A model generated the notes under the pieces. That model was not told the DNA's origin. It saw nothing but the letters and a program-made list of their open reading frames with translations, and did not search any database. A stretch of 64,000 nucleotides of DNA from Candidatus Zhuqueibacterota bacterium (GTDB lineage Bacteria > Zhuqueibacterota > Zhuqueibacteria > Zhuqueibacterales > Geothermadaptataceae). Shown here piece by piece: positions 10,318 to 19,736 of this stretch; the stretch's first letter is position 1, and each line of letters opens with the position of its first letter. A program made the translations under genes and the position numbers. The stretch spans positions 17,518 through 81,517 of the forward strand of contig JAUZRQ010000111.1 of NCBI GenBank assembly GCA_030950365.1, read 5' to 3'.

Positions 10318-10947
10318 TTGAATATACTGCATCCTGACATTGAATCCTATTTGGCGAAGCACCTTCGAAGGCCTCATCCGGTCCTCACAGACATGGAAAA
10401 GCGAGCCGAGCGGCTTCGCTTTCCTATTATAGGGCCCGTGGTCGGCAATTTGTTGCGGCAATACGTGGCGCTACTGCGGGCCAGACGAATTTTTGAGATG
10501 GGATCGGGCTACGGCTATTCCGCGCTGTGGTTCGCATTCGGAATGCCTGCGGATGGCACGGTCATTTGCACCGAAAGGTCCTCCGAGAATCTTCAATTAT
10601 TGCAGGATTTTTTTGCAAAAGCCGGGCAGCAAGGCAAGCTGGATGCCCGACAGGGCGATGCCATCGAAATACTTTTGAACGAAACCGGGCCGTTCGATAT
10701 CATCTTGATGGATATCGATAAACACGAGTATGTTCGCGGCTTCGAGGCGGCCTGGCCGCGGTTGCGTCCGGGCGGCCTGTTCATCGCCGATAACGTGCTC
10801 TGGAAAGGCCAGGTGCTGGATCAGCAGCCAGACGCCCGTACCCGGGCCATTCTGGAATTCACGCAAATGGTTTTGAAGCAGAAAAACGCGCTCACCAGCA
10901 TCATCCCGATCCGGGATGGTGTTTTGGTTGCATTAAAGAAGGAATGA
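10318..10947 (+). CDS. O-methyltransferase, family 3 (SAM-dependent)
   Basis: A class I SAM methyltransferase of the catechol/caffeoyl-CoA O-methyltransferase family. Motif I is FEMGSGYGYSALW (near residues 58-70), the acidic ribose-binding residue follows in CTERS, the metal-binding region is ILMDIDKHEY and the post-motif is IADNVLWKG. Length is 209 residues. The start is TTG, supported by AGGA seven bases upstream; no ATG fits before motif I. The substrate cannot be inferred. It ends 10 bases before the E2 gene and is probably in the same transcript. Confidence 0.85.
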   Translation: MNILHPDIESYLAKHLRRPHPVLTDMEKRAERLRFPIIGPVVGNLLRQYVALLRARRIFEMGSGYGYSALWFAFGMPADGTVICTERSSENLQLLQDFFAKAGQQGKLDARQGDAIEILLNETGPFDIILMDIDKHEYVRGFEAAWPRLRPGGLFIADNVLWKGQVLDQQPDARTRAILEFTQMVLKQKNALTSIIPIRDGVLVALKKE

Positions 10948-10957
10948 GGGCTTACCC

Positions 10958-12346
10958 ATGAAAGTCGATATGATCATGCCCAAAATGGGCGAGAGCATCA
11001 CCGAAGGCACGATTTTGCGGTGGTTGAAAAAAGAGGGTGATCGGGTCGAACGCGATGAGGTCATCCTGGAAATATCCACAGACAAGGTCGATTCCGAGAT
11101 TCCCTCGCCGACCAGCGGCGTGCTGAAAAAAATCCTGGCGCAGGAAGGCGATACGGTTGAAGTGGGCTCGGTGATTGCCGAGATCGAAACCGAGGAAGCC
11201 GGCGTGGAAGGCGGCAACGGCAAAGATGAGACGGCCCCGACCGCAGCAGCCGAACCCACATCGGCCGCGCCAGAGCCCGAACCACAGCAACAGCCACAGC
11301 CACAGCCTGCAGCACCTACAGCGCCACCACCACCACCGGCGCCCGAGCAGCCTGCGCCCGCGCCAGCCGCGGCCCCTGCCGTGGAAGCGCCGGCGGCTGC
11401 GCCAACGGCCGAAAAGCGCTTCTACTCGCCGCTGGTGCGATCCATCGCTGCTAAAGAAGGCGTCAGCGAAGAAGAGCTGGCTCGCATTCCCGGTACGGGC
11501 ATGGGCGGTCGCGTAACCAAGCACGATATTTTGCAGTACATCGAAAACCGCAGGAAAGCACCAGCCGCGCCGCCTCCGCCACCGCCGCGTCCGGAACCGG
11601 CGCCTGCCGCAGCCCCTCCGGCGGCGCCCCCCGTGGCTCCCGCCGCGGCCGGCGATCGCGTGGAAATCATCGAAATGGACCACATGCGCAAGGCGATTGC
11701 CGAGCACATGGTGAAAAGCGTACACACCTCGCCGCATGTATATTCGTTCTCCGAAGCCGATGTGACGCATCTGGTAAAATACCGCGAGCGGGTGAAGGAC
11801 GAATTTTACCGACGCGAGGGTTTTAAGTTAACCTACACGCCGTTTTTCATGATCGCGGCGGCCAAAGCGCTCAAAGATTTCCCGCTGGTCAATTCTTCGG
11901 TGGATGGTGACCGCATTATTCTGAAAAAGGATATCAACATCGGCATGGCGGTGGCGCTCGAGCAGGGGCTGATCGTGCCGGTGGTGAAAAACGCGGATAC
12001 GCTGACGCTGGTTGGCATGGCGCGCGTGGTCAACGATCTGGCCCAGCGGGCGCGCGAGAAAAAGCTGCTGCCCGATGAGGTGCAGGACGGCACGTTTACC
12101 ATCACCAATCTCGGCTCCTTTGGCAGCCTGATCGGCACACCGATTATCAGCCAGCCGCAGGTGGCCATCCTGGGCGTGGGCATTATCAAAAAGCGCGTGG
12201 TGGTCATCAACGATGCCATTGCCATCCGGGACATGGTGTACCTGTCCCTGGGATTTGATCACCGCATCATCGACGGCGCGTTGGGCGGCATGTTTCTGGA
12301 GCGCGTGGTGAAATATCTGCAAGACATGGATCCGGAGACGCTATGA
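10958..12346 (+). CDS. 2-oxoacid dehydrogenase E2 component (dihydrolipoyl acyltransferase)
   Basis: This is the core acyltransferase of a pyruvate, 2-oxoglutarate or branched-chain 2-oxoacid dehydrogenase complex. An N-terminal lipoyl domain (1-77) has the lipoylated lysine in STDKVDS (K43). A long Pro/Ala-rich flexible linker follows, then the E1/E3-binding domain (about 145-185, ending [13 protein letters not shown]), a second Pro/Ala linker, and the catalytic domain from about 225 to the end with the active-site histidine in DHRIIDGA. There is only one lipoyl domain. E1 and E3 genes are not nearby, so which oxoacid it serves stays open. Its stop overlaps the lipA start, linking acceptor protein and lipoylation enzyme. 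Confidence 0.93.
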   Translation: MKVDMIMPKMGESITEGTILRWLKKEGDRVERDEVILEISTDKVDSEIPSPTSGVLKKILAQEGDTVEVGSVIAEIETEEAGVEGGNGKDETAPTAAAEPTSAAPEPEPQQQPQPQPAAPTAPPPPPAPEQPAPAPAAAPAVEAPAAAPTAEKRFYSPLVRSIAAKEGVSEEELARIPGTGMGGRVTKHDILQYIENRRKAPAAPPPPPPRPEPAPAAAPPAAPPVAPAAAGDRVEIIEMDHMRKAIAEHMVKSVHTSPHVYSFSEADVTHLVKYRERVKDEFYRREGFKLTYTPFFMIAAAKALKDFPLVNSSVDGDRIILKKDINIGMAVALEQGLIVPVVKNADTLTLVGMARVVNDLAQRAREKKLLPDEVQDGTFTITNLGSFGSLIGTPIISQPQVAILGVGIIKKRVVVINDAIAIRDMVYLSLGFDHRIIDGALGGMFLERVVKYLQDMDPETL

Positions 12347-13218
12347 GCGAGATTTATCAGATCGAACGCAACCGGCCGCGACCGCGGCATCCGGAGTGGT
12401 TGAAAATCCGGCTGGCTAATTCACCGGACTATGCCCATGTCAAAGGGCTGGTGGACAAACATCAGTTACATACCGTTTGTCAGGAAGCGCGCTGCCCGAA
12501 CATGGGCGAGTGCTGGAGCCGCGGCACCGCCACGTTCATGATTCTCGGCGATATTTGCACGCGCAGTTGTGGCTTTTGTGCGGTGAAAACCGGCCGGCCC
12601 ATCGGGCTGGATCTCGACGAGCCGCGCCGCGTGGCCGATGCCGTAGCCAAAATGCGCATCCGGCATGCGGTGATTACCTCGGTCAACCGTGATGAACTCG
12701 CCGACGGTGGCGCCTCGATCTTTGCCATGACCATTCGAGAAATCCGCAAGCGCGTGCCGGAATGCAAGGTGGAGGTGCTCATTCCCGATTTTCAGGGCGA
12801 TGAAGCGGCGCTGAAAATCGTTTTTGACGCCCGCCCGGATGTATTGAACCACAATGTGGAAACCGTGCCGCGGCTGTATCCGACCGTGCGGCCGCAGGCG
12901 GATTATCAGCAAAGTCTGAACGTGCTACAGCGCGCCAAGCAGGCGGGCCTGCTCACCAAAAGCGGACTCATGGTGGGGCTCGGTGAGGAAACCGACGAGG
13001 TATACGACCTGCTACGCGACCTGTATGAACACGGCGTCGATATCGTGACCATCGGCCAGTACTTGCAGCCGACGCCAAATCACCTGCCGATCGTTCGGTA
13101 CGTCCATCCGGAAGAGTTTGAGCGTTACCGCGAATTTGGCATGCGTCTTGGTTTCAAACATGTTGAAAGCGGCCCACTCGTGCGCAGCTCCTACCATGCC
13201 GAAGAGCATGTCAGATAA
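12343..13218 (+). CDS. lipA: Lipoyl synthase (radical SAM)
   Basis: LipA inserts two sulfurs into the octanoyl chain on lipoyl domains. The auxiliary cluster ligands are C46, C51 and C57 ([12 protein letters not shown]); the radical-SAM cluster ligands are C72, C76 and C79 (CTRSCGFC). The C-terminal serine of the RSSYHAEE motif, which ligates the auxiliary cluster, is present. Length is 291 residues. The ATGA overlap with the E2 gene implies coupled expression with its own substrate protein. The octanoyltransferase LipB is not in the window. Confidence 0.97.
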   Translation: MSEIYQIERNRPRPRHPEWLKIRLANSPDYAHVKGLVDKHQLHTVCQEARCPNMGECWSRGTATFMILGDICTRSCGFCAVKTGRPIGLDLDEPRRVADAVAKMRIRHAVITSVNRDELADGGASIFAMTIREIRKRVPECKVEVLIPDFQGDEAALKIVFDARPDVLNHNVETVPRLYPTVRPQADYQQSLNVLQRAKQAGLLTKSGLMVGLGEETDEVYDLLRDLYEHGVDIVTIGQYLQPTPNHLPIVRYVHPEEFERYREFGMRLGFKHVESGPLVRSSYHAEEHVR

Positions 13219-13233
13219 CGGACAGGTGCACGT

Positions 13234-13710
13234 GTGAGCAAAAAGAAACCCACGCGTGAGGTAGATATTTATACCGACGGGGCCTGCAGCGGCAATCCGG
13301 GCCCCGGAGGCTGGGCCGCCATTTTGATCAGCGGCGAACACGAAAAAGTGCTGTCTGGCCACGATCCGCAGACCACCAACAACCGAATGGAACTCACTGC
13401 CGTGATCGAAGCGCTGAAAGCGCTTAAATATCCCTGCAAAGTCACGATTTATTCCGACAGCGCCTATCTGGTGAACGCGATCCGGCAGGGCTGGCTGGAC
13501 AAATGGCAGCGGCAGGGGTGGACGCGTGGCAAGCCTCCTAAGCCGGTTTTGAACGTGGATCTATGGAAGGAATTGCTCAAATACATGAGTATTCATGATG
13601 TGACTTTTAAGAAGGTACTAGGACACGCCGGGCATCCGCTCAACGAACGCGCCGACCGGATTGCAGTGCAAGAAATCAAAAAGGCGGTCCGGGGACGCAG
13701 TCAGGAATGA
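13234..13710 (+). CDS. rnhA: Ribonuclease HI
   Basis: Cleaves the RNA strand of RNA:DNA hybrids. The catalytic residues align with the E. coli enzyme: D15 (YTDGACSGNPGPGG), E53 (NNRMELTAV), D75 (YSDSAYL), H131 and D141 (GHAGHPLNERAD). The basic handle region (WLDKWQRQGWTRG) is present. Length is 158 residues. It starts with GTG, ACAGG upstream, 15 bases after lipA. A hairpin terminator follows at 13850. Confidence 0.97.
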   Translation: MSKKKPTREVDIYTDGACSGNPGPGGWAAILISGEHEKVLSGHDPQTTNNRMELTAVIEALKALKYPCKVTIYSDSAYLVNAIRQGWLDKWQRQGWTRGKPPKPVLNVDLWKELLKYMSIHDVTFKKVLGHAGHPLNERADRIAVQEIKKAVRGRSQE

Positions 13711-13849
13711 TGCCGCAAACGGAAGGTGCATTTCTCGCAAAGTTGCAGGGAATGCGGAGCAAGCGAGCGGTGATGAAGGGCTGCTGATTGCGATGCTTTT
13801 GACGTGACTCGAGAGTGGCCCTTCATTTTTTGCTCGAAAGCATTCACCG

Positions 13850-13876
13850 GGCCGGTCAACGGCCTTTCATTTTTTT
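13850..13876 (+). terminator. Probable intrinsic terminator after rnhA
   Basis: A 5-bp GC stem (GGCCG / CGGCC) around a 5-base loop is followed by TTTCATTTTTTT. It lies 140 bases after the rnhA stop and just before the next gene. The short stem makes it a moderate call. Confidence 0.5.
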
Positions 13877-13909
13877 ACGCAGGAAGCCAACATCGAACTC
13901 GAACGAACC

Positions 13910-14419
13910 ATGCAGGCCATATCCGAAGCGACAATTTATACCCTCTGGCAAGAAATGAACGATCTTGATCCGGATGCTGCCATCCGAATGGTCGAGGATC
14001 TCAGTGATCACCAACCGCTGCTGGTGAATTACTTGATTCATACCGGAAAGGATTTTCTCACCGCCGAAGAGCAGGAATTTTTCATGTTTCTTGGCCTGTC
14101 CATTTATCTGGCCTTTGAAAAAGCCGGCGCGGTGATTCCGGAAATCCAGCGTGAGGCCATCGAGGCGGCCGAGCAACGCAATGCCTCGATGGTGAAGTAC
14201 CTGTCGGAAGAGCCGGAAAGCGATATTTTGAACACGGTGCTCAACATCTGGAAGGGGTATAATCAACGCGGACTGTTGCGATTTCTGATCGAAACCATCG
14301 TGGATGACGAAGAAAACAACGAGATGTTCGAAGATGACGAGCACCGTGCCTTCGTATTCATCGGTCTCAAAACCCTCATCGATTGCCTCGATGCCATCTG
14401 CACGGTGCCCGAAAATTAG
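13910..14419 (+). CDS. Hypothetical acidic protein, 169 residues
   Basis: I do not recognise this protein. It is strongly acidic (clusters DDEENNEMFEDDEH near residues 140-153), apparently all-helical, cytoplasmic, with no signal or membrane segment. A hydrophobic helix (FFMFLGLSIYLAF) lies near 58-70. The codon usage and third-position GC match neighbours, which supports a real gene. No good ribosome-binding site precedes the ATG; the frame is open upstream but offers no better start. It stands between a terminator and a convergent gene, so it is probably monocistronic. Confidence 0.7.
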   Translation: MQAISEATIYTLWQEMNDLDPDAAIRMVEDLSDHQPLLVNYLIHTGKDFLTAEEQEFFMFLGLSIYLAFEKAGAVIPEIQREAIEAAEQRNASMVKYLSEEPESDILNTVLNIWKGYNQRGLLRFLIETIVDDEENNEMFEDDEHRAFVFIGLKTLIDCLDAICTVPEN

Positions 14420-14519
14420 GCGACTGATACCGTCGCCTCCAAAAGCTACAGTTTTCTCGCTGAGACGCTGAGCCCGCCGAAAGAAATTTTATTTATCAGA
14501 TCGTTATAGCGCACATTTC

Positions 14520-14556
14520 ATTCCTCCTTCCCAAGTTAAACTTGGGAAGGAGGAAT
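14520..14556. repeat. Perfect palindromic element (18-bp arms)
   Basis: Left arm 14520-14537 and right arm 14539-14556 are exact reverse complements separated by one base. The core is CCTTCCCAAGTT / AACTTGGGAAGG. It lies between two convergent genes. There is no T run, so it is not a standard terminator. Related copies occur at 49197-49238 and 55904-55935, and a similar palindrome at 32819-32847. Confidence 0.8.
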
Positions 14557-14609
14557 GGAGGGCCTAAAAGGAGGGAACCGGATTGCGTTAGCACACAATT
14601 CTCTGCTCA

Positions 14610-15092
14610 TCAATCCAGATACATCCACAGCAGCTCCCGGCTGCGGCTGTCGAGGTTTTCCGGCTCCGGGATGTAGTAACGATCGCCGGCGATATCCTTG
14701 ATGATCACCCCGCCCTTTGACAGCTCGCGCGGGATTTCCCGCCGTCGGGTGTAAAAAATCCGCGCGCCCGCATCGGTCTTCACTTTCCAGCGAAACAGAT
14801 CGATTTGATCATCCAGCGCATCGATTTTCTCGATGCGCGGCAGAAACAACCGTTCCTGCAGTTCTTCTTCGATCAACCGCCGGGTTTGCTCATCGCCGAA
14901 TTCATCCAGACGTTCTACGAATGCAATTTCGCGGCCTTTTTTGTCTCGAAGGCTGATGAAGCCGTCGGGCTGACTCCACGGAAAGCATTTGGCCACGAAA
15001 AGCTCAATCTCCTTGAGGCCATCATGGTCATTCGGAATTTTTGTGGCTAGATGGCCGGTTTTATTGCGATAGATTTGTAACGATTTGGGCAT
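14610..15092 (-). CDS. DUF1854 family protein
   Basis: Small cytoplasmic protein (160 residues) of the DUF1854 family, with the characteristic central stretch following RDKKGREIAFVERLDEF and the IIKDIAGDRYYIPEPE region near the end. Family members are typically encoded beside an exporter-type ABC protein, as here (next gene on the same strand, 107 bases upstream). The start is the ATG at 15092, because an AGAGGAGG ribosome-binding site lies five bases before it; a GTG two codons further upstream overlaps that site. Its biochemical function is unknown; a regulatory or accessory role for the transporter is inference from context. Confidence 0.8.
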   Translation of the reverse strand: MPKSLQIYRNKTGHLATKIPNDHDGLKEIELFVAKCFPWSQPDGFISLRDKKGREIAFVERLDEFGDEQTRRLIEEELQERLFLPRIEKIDALDDQIDLFRWKVKTDAGARIFYTRRREIPRELSKGGVIIKDIAGDRYYIPEPENLDSRSRELLWMYLD

Positions 15093-15199
15093 GAGCACCT
15101 CCTCTGGTTATGGTGTACCTGCAACATTCAAGCCTCACATCAACGCCCGGGCAGCGGTTCCACGCCGCCCGCGGCGAATCCTGGCAGCCCGGCGAAGCA

Positions 15200-17509
15200 T
15201 CACACCGCAATCATGGATTGCAACTCGGCCTGGATGCGATGCAATTTGGCGTAAACACCGTCTTCTTTTTCCAGCAGTTCCGCGTGCGTGCCCTGTTCCA
15301 CCAGCCGGCCGTCCTCCATCACCAGTAATCGGGAGGCATGGCTCAGGGTGGAAAGGCGGTGCGCAATGGCAAAGGTGGTGCGCCCGGAGACCAGCCGCTG
15401 CAGCGCTTCCTGAATTTTTTTCTCCGTTTCTGTATCCACGCTGCTGGTGGCCTCATCTAAAATGAGTAGGCGCGGCTTATGCAAAATCGCGCGGGCAATG
15501 CTGATGCGCTGGCGCTCTCCGCCGGACAGCATGATGCCCCGTTCGCCGACCATGCTGTCGTAGGCATCGGGTAGACCGCAGATAAACTCGTGTGCATTGG
15601 CCGCCCGCGCCGCCTCGACGATCTCATGCAGCGTCGCGCCGTGATTGCCATAGGCGATGTTCTCGGCGATGGTGCCGCGAAACAGGTACGGCTCCTGCAG
15701 CACAATGCCGATCTGCTTGCGGTACACGCCGAGGTCGATGTCGCGGATGTCGTGACCATCGATATAAATGGCGCCGTCGCTCACGTCGTAGAACCGACAG
15801 ATCAGGTTGATGATGGTGGTTTTGCCGCTGCCGCTGGGCCCCACCAGCCCGATCATCTCGCCCGGGAACACCTCGAAACTCACGCCTTTGAGCACGTTAC
15901 GCACGCCGTCATAGCTGAACGTCACGTTGTCGAACACGATGTGGCCCTGTAGCGGATCGAGCTTCGGCGCGTGGCGCTTGCTGACGATGGCCGGCGCGGT
16001 ATCGAGAATCTCAAACACCCGCGAGGCTGAGGACGTGGCCCGGTTGAACGTGCGCGTCATGTTGCCGATATTTTGCACCGGCCCCCAGAACATCCACATG
16101 TAGCTGTTGAACGCGATGAAAACGCCAAGAGGCATGCCCTCCTGGCCGCCGCTGAGGATGTGCTGCAGCACCCGGGGCGCGCCATACGCCCAGACGATGA
16201 AGCGCGACAGATGCATGAGCAGGGTCACGCGCGGATAAAACGCCGTCCAGAAGCGGTGGAAATCAAACGCGGCGGTGCGTACGTCCACGTTGCGTTTGTG
16301 AAAACGCCGCACCTCGAACGTTTCCTGCGCAAACGCCCGCACCACGCGGATGCCCGAAATCACGTCGGACAGCAAGCTGGTCATAGCCGACCACTTGCGC
16401 CAGATGCGCAGGTACATGCCGTGAATACGCTGGCTGAATCGGTAAAACATGTAGCCCATAACCGGCAACGGTAGCACCACAAACATGGCGAGTGTGGCAT
16501 CCTGAAAGAACAGCGCCGTGGCCACGCCGATAATGGTGATGACCGAAATCACGAATTCGATGATGCCGAAAGTGACGAAATCCCAGAGGCGGTCCGTGTC
16601 CGAAATGAGGCGGCTGATGATATTGCCGGAGGAGCGCTGGTTGTAAAAACTCAAACTGAGCCGCTGCAGATGCTGATATAGTTCATCCCGCAGCCGGGTA
16701 GAAATTTTTTCGCCCACTATGCTCATGATGCGCAGGCGGAAAAATTCCAGCAACTGCGTCGTGCCCCAGATGAATACCAGCACGCCGATGATCAGCCACC
16801 CCCAAAACGACGGATTGGTCAGCGCTCCGGTTTCCGCTGGCGCAAGCACATCGTCAATCCACAACCGGGTGATGTACGGCGGCAACAGCCCCAGCAGTGT
16901 GAGCAGAATAGAAAACGTGAAGCCGACGATCACACTCTTCTTGTGCGGCTTCAGATAGCGCAGCAACCGGCGAAAAATGCTGCGATCCTGCAGCAGAGTG
17001 AGGCCTTTCGCTTCGCGAATCGCCTGCACGATACTATCCACATAAGCGCGCGTCGGGTCGTCCATTGTGTCGAATTCGTGATCGTCGACGTGATTCTCGC
17101 GCAGCCGTTTGCAGCGCTGGTTCACTACGAACATCAAATTGCCGATAGCGCGGCGCTGCCGGCGGGTAAAAAACACCGCCGCCAGCAGGCCAAGATCATC
17201 GCGGCCGACCACGTTCAGCCGGTGCAAGGTGAGTCCTTCGATCAGCTCCAGTTGCTCGATGTCTTTAAGCGGAAACGTGCGCGGCACAAACCGAAAGTGG
17301 CCGTTCTGTCCGGTGGCGTCGGCGATGATGAGGTGGTCATCGGTGGCGACCAGGAATCCCTGATGAAATCGAAACTGCTCGCTCAAGTCGCAGAACGCAA
17401 AAATGCGCACGGGCTGCCCGAGCTCGCGTTCAATCCAGTTCTTGAGCTCCGCGGGCAGATCATCCGGCTGCCCGAACAGGCCCTGCAAAAGATTTGGCTT
17501 TCCCTTCAT
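15200..17509 (-). CDS. ABC transporter, fused permease and ATPase, with N-terminal extension
   Basis: Exporter-type ABC half-transporter of 769 residues. The first 165 or so residues form an extra soluble domain not found in ordinary MsbA-like proteins. It is followed by a six-helix permease (about 185-480) and the nucleotide-binding domain with Walker A GPSGSGKTT, signature LSGGERQR, Walker B LLILDEATS and switch histidine AIAHRLST, all intact. AAGGAAA precedes the ATG. The same-strand DUF1854 gene follows. This pair recurs in genomes and has been noted near cyanophycin genes, but no cyanophycin synthetase is here. The substrate is unknown; the dimer would be a homodimer, as no partner half is encoded. 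Confidence 0.92.
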   Translation of the reverse strand: MKGKPNLLQGLFGQPDDLPAELKNWIERELGQPVRIFAFCDLSEQFRFHQGFLVATDDHLIIADATGQNGHFRFVPRTFPLKDIEQLELIEGLTLHRLNVVGRDDLGLLAAVFFTRRQRRAIGNLMFVVNQRCKRLRENHVDDHEFDTMDDPTRAYVDSIVQAIREAKGLTLLQDRSIFRRLLRYLKPHKKSVIVGFTFSILLTLLGLLPPYITRLWIDDVLAPAETGALTNPSFWGWLIIGVLVFIWGTTQLLEFFRLRIMSIVGEKISTRLRDELYQHLQRLSLSFYNQRSSGNIISRLISDTDRLWDFVTFGIIEFVISVITIIGVATALFFQDATLAMFVVLPLPVMGYMFYRFSQRIHGMYLRIWRKWSAMTSLLSDVISGIRVVRAFAQETFEVRRFHKRNVDVRTAAFDFHRFWTAFYPRVTLLMHLSRFIVWAYGAPRVLQHILSGGQEGMPLGVFIAFNSYMWMFWGPVQNIGNMTRTFNRATSSASRVFEILDTAPAIVSKRHAPKLDPLQGHIVFDNVTFSYDGVRNVLKGVSFEVFPGEMIGLVGPSGSGKTTIINLICRFYDVSDGAIYIDGHDIRDIDLGVYRKQIGIVLQEPYLFRGTIAENIAYGNHGATLHEIVEAARAANAHEFICGLPDAYDSMVGERGIMLSGGERQRISIARAILHKPRLLILDEATSSVDTETEKKIQEALQRLVSGRTTFAIAHRLSTLSHASRLLVMEDGRLVEQGTHAELLEKEDGVYAKLHRIQAELQSMIAV

Positions 17510-17737
17510 ACAATATTTCCTTATTTTTGGACATAAAGCTGCCTATGGAATGGACCGTTGCATACAGATCCATTCGCATGGAAATGCCCATTTCCCCCGA
17601 AGATGGCGGCACGACTGTCATGGTAATTCCGGCCGATGACAGGGAGGACAATCGCGTTTGTTGAAGACGTTAGGAGAGAGGCTGGACAGCAAAAATCATT
17701 GGAATCATCCTTTCCTGACTAAAAGACTCCTTTGAAA

Positions 17738-18385
17738 ATGCAATATCCTGAGAACAAATTCAAGCATTTTATACAATCACAATTAAAAAAAGATTCCGAA
17801 AAAATTCAAATTCCCCGACTTTCTGTGGAACAGCGGCAACATTTCCGCAAGGCCGCTGTGCTGATTCCGGTTTACTGGGATGAGCAGCGCCAGACGTTGA
17901 TGGGCATCTACATCCAGCGCGCCCGCGAAATTTTGCAGAGCGGGGAAGAGGCCATTCATTCCGGGCAGATCGCCTTTCCCGGGGGGAAGATCGAGCCGGG
18001 GGAACAGCCGCTGCAAACCGCGCTGCGCGAAGCGCGGGAGGAAATCGCGCTCGAGCCGGAGACCGTGGATATCCTCGGCCATCTCGGCACGTTTTCCACC
18101 CTCACCTCGCATTTCATGACCGAAGCGTTTGTTGGCTGGCTGCACCGCGCGCCGCTGCTGCACCGCAACCACAACGAAGTCGCCGCCATTTTTCATATTC
18201 CGTTCACTGACCTGCTCGCCCAGCACCGGCGCGACCTCGACCTTCAGCGCTGGCAGGATATGATTTCCCTGCACTACCACTGGACCAGCCCCGAACACCA
18301 CCGCACCATCTGCATCTGGGGCATGACCGGCCGCATGACCTGGGTGTTTTTGGATAGGGTGTTTTTCGCGCAAACATCGGCATGA
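17738..18385 (+). CDS. Nudix hydrolase, CoA-pyrophosphatase type
   Basis: The Nudix box spans about residues 82-104 (GGKIEPGEQPLQ then ALREAREEIAL), and the preceding RKAAVLIPVYW segment matches the coenzyme A diphosphatase subgroup (NudL/CoAse). Such enzymes split CoA or acyl-CoA to phosphopantetheine and 3',5'-ADP; the adjacent acyl-CoA gene cluster fits that role. Length is 215 residues. No convincing ribosome-binding site separates the ATG at 17738 from an in-frame TTG at 17732; I chose ATG. It diverges from the ABC gene. Confidence 0.85.
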   Translation: MQYPENKFKHFIQSQLKKDSEKIQIPRLSVEQRQHFRKAAVLIPVYWDEQRQTLMGIYIQRAREILQSGEEAIHSGQIAFPGGKIEPGEQPLQTALREAREEIALEPETVDILGHLGTFSTLTSHFMTEAFVGWLHRAPLLHRNHNEVAAIFHIPFTDLLAQHRRDLDLQRWQDMISLHYHWTSPEHHRTICIWGMTGRMTWVFLDRVFFAQTSA

Positions 18386-18392
18386 CATTTCC

Positions 18393-18421
18393 TTGCATAA
18401 TTTGTAGATTTTTTGTAGAAT
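18393..18421 (+). promoter_or_regulatory. Possible sigma-70-type promoter for the thiolase operon
   Basis: TTGCAT (18393-18398), 17 bases, then TAGAAT (18416-18421), located just after the Nudix stop and 55 bases before the thiolase start. The -10 box fits well, the -35 box only partly. Confidence 0.3.
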
Positions 18422-18475
18422 TGGATTATCTTTACAAGACGGGAATTGGGAGTCAACTTTAACATGGGGTCGTTT

Positions 18476-19666
18476 ATGAAAATACAGGACATCGTTTTTG
18501 TATCGGGTGTGCGTACGGCGTTTGGATCGTTTGGGGGCACTCTGAAAGACTTCACCGCCACCGATCTTGGCGTGATCGCCGCGAAAGGGGCTATAGAGCG
18601 AGCCGGACTGGAACCCGGCCAGATTGATCATGTCATTTTCGGCAACGTGATGCAAACCTCCCGCGACGCCATCTACCTGACGCGGCACATCGCGCTGCGG
18701 GCCGGCTGCCCGGTGGAAACGCCGGCGGTGACGGTCAACCGGCTATGCGGATCGGGGTTCGAGTCGATTGTGCAGGGCGCGCGCATGCTCCTGCTGGGCG
18801 AGGCCGATGTAGTGCTGGTGGGCGGTACCGAGAGCATGAGCCAGGCGCCGCACATCATCCGCGGGGCGCGCTGGGGACTCCGGCTGAATGAGGGCAAACT
18901 GGAAGATTACCTGTGGGAAAGCCTCACTGATTCGCAGTGCGGTCTTTCCATGGCCGAAACCGCCGAAAAGCTCGCCGAGATTCACAACATCACCCGACAG
19001 CAGGTGGATGAATATGCCTATTTGAGCCAGATGCGCGCCAAAGCGGCGTACGAGGCCGGTAAAATTCAGCAGGAACTGGTGCCGGTAGAAATCAAATCGC
19101 GCAAGGGCAAGGTGAAAGAATTTATGCACGATGAGCACATGCGGCCGGAAACCACACTTGAAGGCCTGGCGGCGCTTCGACCGTACTTCAAAAAAGACGG
19201 CACCATCACGGCGGGCAACGCCTCGGGCATCGTGGATGGCGCGGCGGCCATGATCATGGCCACGGAAAAAGCGGCCGAAAAACTCAACCTCAAGCCCATG
19301 GGCCGGCTGGTCAACTGGGGCTTTGCCGGCGTGGATCCGTCGATCATGGGCATCGGGCCGGTGCCGGCCAGCCGTAATGCTCTTCAGCGCGCCGAAATGA
19401 AGCTCGATGAAATGGAACTCGTCGAGATCAACGAAGCGTTTGCGCCGCAATACCTGGCCGTGGAAAAAGAGCTGGGACTGAACCGCGATATCACCAATGT
19501 GAACGGCGGCGCCATTGCCATCGGCCATCCGCTGGCGGCCACGGGCACGCGGTTGACGCTGACCCTGCTGTACGAACTCGCCCGCCGTAAGGCGCGCTAT
19601 GGGCTGGCTTCGGCCTGTATTGGCGGGGGGCAGGGCGGCGCCGTGATCGTGGAGGCGCTGTCGTAA
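18476..19666 (+). CDS. Thiolase (acetyl-CoA acetyltransferase family)
   Basis: Condensing/thiolytic enzyme acting on acyl-CoA. The nucleophilic cysteine is C91 (NRLCGSG). The NEAFAPQ, GGAIAIGHPLAATG (catalytic histidine) and CIGGGQGG (second cysteine) motifs are intact near the C-terminus. Length is 396 residues from the ATG at 18476, chosen because GGGG lies six bases upstream and homologues start just before VFVSGVRTAFG; TTG 18446 and ATG 18464 are alternatives. It is first in a run of acyl-CoA genes. Direction (degradation or acetoacetyl-CoA synthesis) cannot be told from sequence. Confidence 0.95.
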   Translation: MKIQDIVFVSGVRTAFGSFGGTLKDFTATDLGVIAAKGAIERAGLEPGQIDHVIFGNVMQTSRDAIYLTRHIALRAGCPVETPAVTVNRLCGSGFESIVQGARMLLLGEADVVLVGGTESMSQAPHIIRGARWGLRLNEGKLEDYLWESLTDSQCGLSMAETAEKLAEIHNITRQQVDEYAYLSQMRAKAAYEAGKIQQELVPVEIKSRKGKVKEFMHDEHMRPETTLEGLAALRPYFKKDGTITAGNASGIVDGAAAMIMATEKAAEKLNLKPMGRLVNWGFAGVDPSIMGIGPVPASRNALQRAEMKLDEMELVEINEAFAPQYLAVEKELGLNRDITNVNGGAIAIGHPLAATGTRLTLTLLYELARRKARYGLASACIGGGQGGAVIVEALS

Positions 19667-19736
19667 GCCGCACGGCATAAAAGCAAACCACGTAAACCGC
19701 GAGTGAGTGAACCACAACCATAGAGAGGGACAACGC

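Noticed and set aside
11230..11660. Repetitive GCC/CCA-rich tract as a non-coding repeat
   Set aside because: It encodes the Pro/Ala-rich flexible linkers of the E2 protein in frame.
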